Shown here in pieces: positions 56,957 through 64,000 of a stretch of 64,000 nucleotides of DNA; position 1 is the stretch's first letter; the number at the start of each line of letters is the position of its first letter. This stretch comes from Candidatus Rokuibacteriota bacterium (lineage in GTDB: Bacteria > Methylomirabilota > Methylomirabilia > Rokubacteriales > CSP1-6), in NCBI GenBank assembly GCA_003220495.1, contig QHSP01000021.1:62001-126000 (forward strand). The letters are read 5' to 3'. A program made the position numbers and the translations under genes. The notes under the pieces are model-generated. The model searched no databases. It had not been told where the DNA came from and was given only the letters and a program-made list of their open reading frames with translations.

Positions 56957-58032
56957 CCGTGCTGGTCGTCGTCCCGGTCTTCAACGAGGCCGAGACCGTG
57001 GGCGACGTCGTGGCCGCGGCGCGCGCGTACGGCCCGGTGGTGGTGGTGGACGACGGCTCCCGCGACGAGAGCGCGGAGATCGCCCGACGCGCCGGCGCCG
57101 AGGTGATCTGTCACCCGCGCCGCCGCGGCAAGGGCGCGGCGATTCGCACGGGCATCGCCGCGGCGCGCGAGCGCGGCGCCTCGGCGGTGGTGACGCTCGA
57201 CGGCGACGGGCAGCATAGCCCGTCGGACCTCGGGCTCCTGCTCGACGCGGCGCGCGCGCGGCGGCGCACGATCGTGGTCGGTGGGCGGCTGGACGAGGCC
57301 GCTGCGCTGCCGCCCGATCGGTTGAACGCGATCCGAGTCGCGGGATTCTTCGTGAACTGGGCGTGCGGTCTCAAGCTCCACGACACGCAGTCGGGGTTCC
57401 GCGTCTACCCCATCGAGCTCTTCGACGACATCCGGTTGCGACGCGGCGGATTCGTGCTCGAGACCGAGGTGCTGATGGCCAGTGTCGCGCGCGGCTGGCG
57501 CGTCCACGAGGTGCCCGTCGCCGCGCTTGGCCGGGCCCGCCAGCGGAGCCGCTTCCGCCCGATCAGCGACGGCGTCGCGATCGGCAGTTATCTCGCGGGC
57601 CGGGTCCTCATCCGCTGGGCGCTCGAGACGGGAGCGCTCGTCGCCGCGATCGTGAAGCCCTTCTACGGAGAGCGCCGGCGCGTGCGCCACCAGGCGACGC
57701 TCGAGCAAGCCGCCCTCTACGCCGGCTCGCCGCCGCTCTGGGCGATGTCCGTCGGCAGCTCGGCGATCCAGCACGTCATCAACCGCGTCGCCCTCTGGCG
57801 CCGCGACCCGCGCCCCCGTCGCGCGCTCGTCGCCGCGCCGGCGACGGCCGTCGCGCCGGTGCTGCTCGGACTGCTCGTGCTGCAGGCGTTCGCGCCGCGA
57901 CGGATGCCCGACTTCGTGTCGCCCCTCGTGCGCTGGTTCTGCTCGCAGGACCGGCTGTGCGCGCGGGAGCGGCTCGACGCGGAGCCATCGAGCCTGACGC
58001 GCGTCGTGAATCCGGTCGGGCCGCCGTCGTGA
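56953..58032 (+). CDS. GT2 family glycosyltransferase (polyprenol-phosphate type)
   Basis: 359 aa. N-terminal GT-A domain: VLVVVPVFNEAETVGDVV, VVVVDDGSRDESAEIARR, VTLDGDGQHSPSDLGLLL (DxD) and LHDTQSGFRVYPIELFDDI, the pattern of dolichyl-phosphate-sugar-synthase-like GT2 enzymes. After about residue 230 there is a C-terminal region with a membrane segment (APVLLGLLVLQAF). Overlaps KS-beta-like 2 by ATGA, tying sugar transfer to acyl-chain building. Confidence 0.88.
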   Translation: MTVLVVVPVFNEAETVGDVVAAARAYGPVVVVDDGSRDESAEIARRAGAEVICHPRRRGKGAAIRTGIAAARERGASAVVTLDGDGQHSPSDLGLLLDAARARRRTIVVGGRLDEAAALPPDRLNAIRVAGFFVNWACGLKLHDTQSGFRVYPIELFDDIRLRRGGFVLETEVLMASVARGWRVHEVPVAALGRARQRSRFRPISDGVAIGSYLAGRVLIRWALETGALVAAIVKPFYGERRRVRHQATLEQAALYAGSPPLWAMSVGSSAIQHVINRVALWRRDPRPRRALVAAPATAVAPVLLGLLVLQAFAPRRMPDFVSPLVRWFCSQDRLCARERLDAEPSSLTRVVNPVGPPS

Positions 58033-59212
58033 GGCGGCTGCGGGTCCTTCGAGGGTATCTCTTCACGGTGCTCGGCATCGCCATCGGCGTGGCCGGGCTC
58101 GTCGCGCTCGGCGCCATGAGCGAGCGCATCGTGCGCTTCATCGAAGGTGGCGACCGCTTCGTGCTCGGCCAGATCTCCGTGGCCGGCCGGGGCATGGGCA
58201 TGGGGACCGGCTTCACCGCCGGCGGGATCCTCCCGGCCGCGACGATCCGCGCGATCTCGGAAGTGCCGGGCGTGCAGGGCGTGCAGGCGCAGATCATGCT
58301 CCCGCTCGACCCGTCCACCTCCCAGTTCATGACGGTCACGCAGGAGCTCGTGCTCGGCGTGGATCTCTCCGTGCCGACGCCCAATCGCCACTATCGCACG
58401 CTGCCCGTTCGCAGCGGCCGGTTCCTGCAGCAGGGGGACCACAAGGTCGCCGTGGTCGGCGCCTCGTTCGCCGCCTCGCGCGGGCTCACGGTCGGCTCGC
58501 ACATCAGGCTCGAGGACGAGGAGTACGAGGTCGTCGGCGTGCTGGACCGGATGCTCACCGCGCCCGATCGCTTCGTCATGGTGTCGATCGCCGACGCCCG
58601 CGCGCAGTGGGTCGCCAAGGACCGTTTGCTTCGGACCGTGCTCGCCTCCGGTGGCATGGCGCTCACCGCGTCCGACCTCAACACCGGCGCGGCGGTCGGC
58701 TGGCGTGACGGCGACGATCCCGACGCGGTGGCGCTGCGGATCAAGGAGCGAGTGCCCGGCGTCAACGTCCAGCTCCCGAGCGAGCTGAGCCGGCTGCTGC
58801 GCTCGTCCACCGCGTTCTTCTCCGCGCTGCTCGCCGGCATCGGCGCCCTCGCCTTCGTCATCGGTGGCCTGTCGCTGGCGAACACGATGGCCGCCGCCGT
58901 CTTCGAGCGCATCCGCGATTTCGGCATCAAGCGGGCGCTCGGAGCGACCGACCTGCAGCTCGGGCGCGAGGTGCTGGCCGAGTCGCTGGCGGTGACGATG
59001 GTCGGGGGCCTCGGCGGCATCGGCCTGGCGCGCGCGCTCGGCTGGTTCATCGACCGCTACCTCGCGCAGGCCCAGCAGCTCTTTCACTTCTCGCCACGCC
59101 TGCTCGGCGGCGCCCTCGCCTTCTCGATCTTGCTCGGCGCGGCGGCGGCGATCTACGCGACGGCGCGTGTCGTCTCGCTCTCGCCCGCCGAGGCGATCCG
59201 CCGGGGCGCCTG

Positions 59213-59213
<1 letters not shown>
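58029..59213 (+). CDS. ABC transporter permease, MacB/LolC-E (FtsX) type
   Basis: 394 aa, four membrane segments: TM1 about residues 9-30 (YLFTVLGIAIGVAGLVALG), a large periplasmic MacB_PCD-like domain, then three C-terminal helices (FFSALLAGIGALAFVIGGL; LAVTMVGGLGGIGLARAL; LGGALAFSILLGAAAAIYAT) with the FtsX signature FERIRDFGIKRALGATDLQL. Such mechanotransmission exporters move lipoproteins, lipids or amphiphiles from the inner membrane. GTG start overlaps the GT2 gene. Confidence 0.9.
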
Positions 59214-59881
<668 letters not shown>

Positions 59882-59951
59882 ACGCGGGCCTGATGTGCGG
59901 CGCCCGCGACACACGGCGAGCTCGTCGACCGCCTCGATGAGGAGGACCACC

Positions 59952-60365
59952 ATGACGCGCATACTCGGCGCCATCGCGCTGCTGTCGTGGCTCGCGCTGC
60001 CGGCGAGCGCCGGCGAGCCGGTCTCGCAGACGTTCGCGGCGCCGCCCGAGAAGATGTGGACCACGACCACGTCCGTGCTGAAGCAGCTCGGCTGGGACAT
60101 CGAGAAGTCGGACCAGGCCGCCGGCTGGATCAACACCGAATCCCGCTCGGTCGACGGCGAGGATTATGGCGTCTACGCCCAGGGGACGCGCCATCGGCTG
60201 ATGATCCGGCTCAAGGCGGCGGGCGCGAATCGGACGACGGTCACGGTGGAGCGGGTCCTCTTCAAGCGCGAGCGGATTCTCTGGATCGACAAGGATGAGA
60301 CGCTGACCACGACGGACCAGACCGTCGAGAAGGCCGTGCTCGCGGCGATCGGGAAGGCGCTCTGA
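59952..60365 (+). CDS. Small exported protein, BamC-like fold suspected
   Basis: 137 aa. Signal peptide [22 protein letters not shown]. The mature part [20 protein letters not shown], then [18 protein letters not shown] and [15 protein letters not shown] matches the general pattern of short helix-grip/BamC-like envelope proteins. Strong GGAGG RBS 7 bp before the ATG at 59952. Placed between the exporter and a membrane glycosyltransferase; may act in periplasmic handling of the product. Confidence 0.75.
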   Translation: MTRILGAIALLSWLALPASAGEPVSQTFAAPPEKMWTTTTSVLKQLGWDIEKSDQAAGWINTESRSVDGEDYGVYAQGTRHRLMIRLKAAGANRTTVTVERVLFKRERILWIDKDETLTTTDQTVEKAVLAAIGKAL

Positions 60366-62086
60366 CGGCCGGATTCTCGGCGGCGCTGGCGGTGCTCGTG
60401 GCGGCGCCGCTGCTCTTCGCGGGGCTCGGGCGGGCGCCGTTCGACGATCCAGGCGAGGGGATGCACGCCGAGATCGCGCGCGAGCTGGCGGCGTCTCGGG
60501 ACCCGCTCGCGCTCACCTTGAACGGTGTTCGCTACGTGGACAAGCCGCCGCTCCTGTACGTGCTGATCGCGGCGGTCTGCGCGGTCGTGGGGCCGAGCGA
60601 GGCCGCCGCGCGCGCCGTGTCCGCGTGCGCGGCGCTCGCCGCGGTGGGCGCCACCGCGTGGCTCGGCGCGCGCCTGCTCGGTCTTCTCGGCGGCCTGGTC
60701 GCCGGCGTGGCGCTCCTCACCAGCATCGGATTCTTCGCGTACGGTCGCTACGTGCGCCCCGAAACCCTGTTCGTCGCCGCGCTCGCGGGTGGCTTCGCCC
60801 TCGCGCTCATCGGGATCCGCGACGGCCGCCGCGGGCTCTGCACGGCGGGCCTGGCGGTCTTCGGGCTCGCGGCGCTGGCGAAGGATCCGCTGGGCGCGGT
60901 CCTGCCGCCTCTCGCGATCGGTCTGGCGCTCGTGCTGGCCGGGCGCGCGCGGCCCGTGTCCGCGTGGCTCCCATGGACGGGCGTCGCGGCGTGCCTGGTG
61001 ATCGGATTCGGCTGGTGGATCGGCGCCGAGCTGCGCACGCCGGGGTTCGGCTGGTACACGACGATCGACAACCACGTGATGAACGTCGCTCGGGCGCGGC
61101 GATTCGCCGACGAGGACATCCCGCTGACCGCGCTCGAGTTCCTCGCGGTCGCGGTCGGAAGCTCGCTGCCCTGGATCCTCGCCGCCTCCGTCGCGGTCTG
61201 GTCGCTCGCGCGCCGCCGGGCGTGGCGCGATCCCGACGAGATCGGCTGGGTGGCGCTGGCGATCTGGGTCCTCGGCGTCCTCGGGATCACCGCGTTGTCC
61301 CCGTTCCGGTTGCCGCACTACGGCCTGCCGGCGTCCTTCGGGGTGGCGCTCCTCGCCGCCCGCGGCTGGGCGCTCCACGCCGGCCGGCGGTTGCTCGCGG
61401 CGCACGTGATCTTCTTCGCGGTGGTCGCCGTGGGATGCGCGGCGACCTGGGCGGGTGACGGCGGGGTCCTCACCAAGGTCATGGACGTGATCGACGTGGC
61501 GACGATGAAGAGCGCCGCCGCCGGCCTGCCGCTTCCGGTTCCGCCCTGGGAGGAGTTCAGGCCCGTCTTCGGGGTCGCCGCGTTCACGTTCGCGCTGTGT
61601 GCCCTGGCGACGGGCGCCGTGCTCGCGTTCGCTCGCTCGCCCGAGCACCGGCGCGGTCTCGGCGTCGTCATCGTCGGGGTGACGATGGTGGCCACGATGC
61701 CGGGTGTGGCGCGCTCGCTCCAGGTCGTGGTGAGGAACCGCGCGGTGAGGGATCTCGCGCAGAGCGTGGCGCGGCAGGCCGGCCCCGAGGATGTCGTGGC
61801 CCACGAGGGACCGATCGAGAACTCGGGCGCCCTCGAATGGTACTCGGGCCGCCGGCCCGTGATCGTCGATGGCCGGCGCAGCGTCCTGGGCTTCGGCGCC
61901 GAGCGGCCGGAATCGCGCGATCTCTTCTGGGACGCCGATCGGCTACGCGAGGCCTGGACGAGCGGCCGGCGCATCTGGGTGGTGAGCGTGCGGAGCCCCG
62001 GGCAGAGCATGGTGGCCGGTCTTCCCGGCGCGCGTCTGCTCGGCGTCGCCGGCGGCCGTGCCCTCTGGGTGAATGAGATAAGATAG
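60362..62086 (+). CDS. Membrane glycosyltransferase, ArnT/PMT (GT39) type
   Basis: About 570 aa with roughly ten to twelve hydrophobic segments. GT39/GT83 hallmarks: FDDPGEGMHAEIAREL (the acidic DxxE-type motif in the first periplasmic loop) and VRYVDKPPLLYVLIAA (the DKPP loop), followed by FFAYGRYVRPETLF. These enzymes transfer sugars from polyprenyl phosphates on the periplasmic side. Start by CTG at 60362 (overlapping the previous stop) gives a complete first helix; GTG at 60392 is the shorter option. Fits with the GT2 as donor-lipid maker. Confidence 0.88.
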   Translation: MTAGFSAALAVLVAAPLLFAGLGRAPFDDPGEGMHAEIARELAASRDPLALTLNGVRYVDKPPLLYVLIAAVCAVVGPSEAAARAVSACAALAAVGATAWLGARLLGLLGGLVAGVALLTSIGFFAYGRYVRPETLFVAALAGGFALALIGIRDGRRGLCTAGLAVFGLAALAKDPLGAVLPPLAIGLALVLAGRARPVSAWLPWTGVAACLVIGFGWWIGAELRTPGFGWYTTIDNHVMNVARARRFADEDIPLTALEFLAVAVGSSLPWILAASVAVWSLARRRAWRDPDEIGWVALAIWVLGVLGITALSPFRLPHYGLPASFGVALLAARGWALHAGRRLLAAHVIFFAVVAVGCAATWAGDGGVLTKVMDVIDVATMKSAAAGLPLPVPPWEEFRPVFGVAAFTFALCALATGAVLAFARSPEHRRGLGVVIVGVTMVATMPGVARSLQVVVRNRAVRDLAQSVARQAGPEDVVAHEGPIENSGALEWYSGRRPVIVDGRRSVLGFGAERPESRDLFWDADRLREAWTSGRRIWVVSVRSPGQSMVAGLPGARLLGVAGGRALWVNEIR

Positions 62087-62092
62087 GCGCGA

Positions 62093-63520
62093 ATGGCCGC
62101 TCTTCTCAAGACGCTCTTCTTGCATCCACCATCGTTCAAGGGCTTCGACGGCGGCGCCGGCGCGCGCTATCAGGCCCGCCGCGAGATCCGCTCGTTCTGG
62201 TACCCGACCTGGCTCGCGCAGACCGCGGCGCTCGTGCCCGGCAGCCGCCTCGTCGACGCGCCGCCCGCGGGCCTCACGCTCGATGACGTGGCGCCGCTCG
62301 CGCGAGACTACGAGCTGGCCGTGCTCCACACGAGCGCGGCGTCGTTCGCGCACGACGTCGGCGTCGCCGAGGCGCTCAAGCGCGAGAATCCTCGCCTGCG
62401 GATCGGCTTCGTCGGCGCCCACGTGGCCGTCGAGCGCGAGCGCGCCCTCGGCGCCTCCCCGGCGATCGAGTTCGTCGCCGGCAACGAGTTCGATTTCACG
62501 GTCCAGGAGATCGCCCAGGGGCGCTCGCTCGCATCGGTGGCGGGGCTCAGCTACCGCGTGAACGGCCACTTCGAGCGGACGCCGGAGCGCGCGCCGCTCG
62601 AGAACATGGACGCGCTGCCGTTCGTCATCGACGTCTATCACCGCGACCTCGTGATCGAGCACTACTTCATCGGCTACCTGCTGCACCCGTACGTGTCGCT
62701 CTACACCGGCCGCGGGTGCCGCTCCAGGTGCACGTTCTGCCTGTGGCCGCAGACCGTGGGCGGTCATCGCTACCGCACGCGCTCGGTCGAGCACGTCGTC
62801 GCCGAGATCGCGCAGGCCACGCGCCACTTCCCGACGGTGAAGGAATACTTCTTCGACGACGACACGTTCACCGACGATCTGCCGCGCGCCGAGGCGATCG
62901 CCCGCGGGCTCGGGCGCCTGGGCGTCACCTGGTCCTGCAACGCCAAGGCGAACGTGCCGCTGTCGACGCTTCGCGTCCTGCGCGACAACGGGCTGCGGCT
63001 GCTGCTGGTCGGCTACGAGTCGGGCAGCCAGGAGATCTTGAACCGGGTGAAGAAGGGGATCCGCCTCGACATCGCCCGCGAGTTCACGAAGAACGCGCGG
63101 GCGCTCGGGATCAAGATCCACGGTACGTTCATCATGGGGCTGCCGGGTGAGACGCGCGAGACGATCGAGGAGACGATCCGCTTCGCGCGCGACATCGACC
63201 CCGATTCGCTCCAGGTTTCGCTGGCGGCGCCCTATCCCGGCACCGCGCTCTACCGCGAGGCGCTCGAGCGCGGCTGGCTCGCGAAGACCGAGCTCGTGGA
63301 CGCGGGCGGCACGCAGACGAGCGTGCTCGGCTATCCGCACCTCTCGCGCGAGGAAATCTTCGCATCGGTCGAGCGCTTCTACCGCCGCTTCTACTTCAGG
63401 CCACGCAAGCTCTTCGGCTTCCTCAAGGAGATGGCGCAGGACTTCGACGTCTGCAAGCGCCGCCTGGCCGAGGGGCGCGACTTCGTGAAGTTTCTGGCTC
63501 GCCGACACTCGTCGGCGTAG
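62093..63520 (+). CDS. hpnJ: Hopanoid biosynthesis radical SAM protein HpnJ
   Basis: 475 aa. N-terminal B12-binding-like region with the HpnJ opening LFLHPPSFKGFDGGAGARYQ and REIRSFWYPTWLAQ; radical SAM cluster motif at Cys209, Cys213, Cys216 (GCRSRCTFC); then FDDDTFTDDLPRAEAIARGL and VSLAAPYPGTALYREAL. In known hopanoid producers HpnJ is needed to form the cyclitol ether head group of bacteriohopanepolyols. No squalene-hopene cyclase or other hpn gene is in the window, so its substrate here could be a different sugar-lipid. Confidence 0.9.
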   Translation: MAALLKTLFLHPPSFKGFDGGAGARYQARREIRSFWYPTWLAQTAALVPGSRLVDAPPAGLTLDDVAPLARDYELAVLHTSAASFAHDVGVAEALKRENPRLRIGFVGAHVAVERERALGASPAIEFVAGNEFDFTVQEIAQGRSLASVAGLSYRVNGHFERTPERAPLENMDALPFVIDVYHRDLVIEHYFIGYLLHPYVSLYTGRGCRSRCTFCLWPQTVGGHRYRTRSVEHVVAEIAQATRHFPTVKEYFFDDDTFTDDLPRAEAIARGLGRLGVTWSCNAKANVPLSTLRVLRDNGLRLLLVGYESGSQEILNRVKKGIRLDIAREFTKNARALGIKIHGTFIMGLPGETRETIEETIRFARDIDPDSLQVSLAAPYPGTALYREALERGWLAKTELVDAGGTQTSVLGYPHLSREEIFASVERFYRRFYFRPRKLFGFLKEMAQDFDVCKRRLAEGRDFVKFLARRHSSA

Positions 63521-63522
63521 CG

Positions 63523-64000
63523 TCAGCGGGTACCGCCGGCTCCCGCCGTCTCGAGTAGCTCGCCCACCGTCGTGAACTCGTAGCCCAGCTCGCGCAGCCC
63601 CGCGATCATCGGCGGGAGCGCCGCGAGCAGCCGTTCGGGCGCATCGCGAACGCCTTCGGCATCGTGCAGATCCACAATGGCTCCGGGATGGGCGCCCCCC
63701 AGGACGCGCTCCACCTGGCGCGCCGGCGGCGTCGCGCGCAAGCCCTCGGGCTGGATCGACCAGAACACGCACCGCTGATCGTGACGGCGAAGGGCGCCGA
63801 ACATCGCCGCGTTCACCATGCCCCAGGGCGGGCGGAAGTGTCGGACCGGCCGACCGCCGGCCTCGGAGAGGACGCGATGGGCGCGGCCGATCTCGTCCTC
63901 GGTGCGGCGCGGGCCGCAGAGCCAGAGGCTCCGGTGCGACCAGCCGTGGCTGCCGATCTCGTGACCCGCGGCCGCGATGCGGCGCACCGTTTCGGGCGCC
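63523..64000 (-). CDS. Polysaccharide deacetylase (NodB domain), 5' end outside window
   Basis: The visible part (159 residues, C-terminal) contains GHEIGSHGWSHRSLW with the metal His pair (HGWSH), FRPPWGMVNAAMF and IVDLHDAEG, conserved motifs of carbohydrate esterase 4 enzymes. The frame is open to the right edge (PETVRRIAAAGHEIGSHG), so the gene starts beyond it. Convergent with hpnJ by 2 bp. Could deacetylate a GlcNAc-type sugar on the lipid made by the neighbouring genes. Confidence 0.88.
   Translation of the reverse strand, partial: APETVRRIAAAGHEIGSHGWSHRSLWLCGPRRTEDEIGRAHRVLSEAGGRPVRHFRPPWGMVNAAMFGALRRHDQRCVFWSIQPEGLRATPPARQVERVLGGAHPGAIVDLHDAEGVRDAPERLLAALPPMIAGLRELGYEFTTVGELLETAGAGGTR

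Overview
The window is GC-rich DNA with strong G/C preference at third codon positions, tightly packed genes and many 1-4 bp start/stop overlaps (ATGA, GTGA). A complete type II secretion operon, a TonB-dependent outer-membrane receptor, lipoproteins and a hopanoid-type radical SAM gene (hpnJ) show a diderm (Gram-negative-type) bacterium. The mixture of delta-proteobacterial-looking secretion and lipid genes, GTP-type PEPCK and very high GC would fit an environmental lineage such as Methylomirabilota/Rokubacteria. That placement is inference, not something I can prove here. I found no tRNA, rRNA, CRISPR array, prophage or insertion sequence.

Region 1 (1-10.6 kb, minus strand) is a type II secretion operon transcribed in the order gspE-F-G-H-I-J-K-L-M-C-D, with gspD running off the left edge. 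gspG lacks a usable nearby start in its own frame, and a 42-bp perfect inverted repeat lies between gspF and gspG. Region 2 (10.6-17.9 kb, plus) holds a ZIP metal transporter, aroQ, an ECF sigma factor fused to a membrane segment and an interrupted extracytoplasmic domain, an acyl-CoA carboxylase carboxyltransferase, a receiver protein and a three-receiver hybrid histidine kinase. pckG follows on the minus strand.

Region 3 (19.8-39.1 kb) is largely a cobalamin locus. cobS and a cobC-like phosphatase come first, then an interruption with ggt, DUF-type genes, hslR and a decayed gene. A first B12 riboswitch leads cobU-cobT-btuF-btuC-btuD. A second B12 riboswitch leads btuB-cbiZ-tonB-(unknown 171-aa protein)-(beta-barrel)-cobQ-cobD/cbiB. 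Together these import corrinoids across both membranes, remodel them (CbiZ, CbiB), and attach the lower ligand (CobU, CobT, CobS, CobC). The unknown protein and the beta-barrel are the least explained members.

Region 4 (39.2-50 kb) is a housekeeping run: argS (with an altered HIGH motif), a SPOR protein, hpt, ftsH, a divergent folP, glmM, acpS, a lipoprotein, nnr, tsaE and radC. A small convergent gene follows, then a gene-free stretch with a cluster of DnaA-box-like sites, then pyrD (minus).

Region 5 (51.7-64 kb) begins with a papain-like lipoprotein candidate. It continues as a plus-strand run of two pairs of ketosynthase plus cysteine-less ketosynthase-like protein around an acyl carrier protein, a GT2 glycosyltransferase, a MacB/LolCDE-like ABC exporter, a small exported protein, a GT39-type membrane glycosyltransferase and hpnJ. 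A polysaccharide deacetylase on the opposite strand is cut by the right edge. I read this run as a candidate specialised lipid/glycolipid or polyene assembly-and-export system, and consider it the best candidate for an undescribed system in the window. A dispersed palindromic repeat of about 47 bp occurs four times between genes, once read into the end of a coding sequence.
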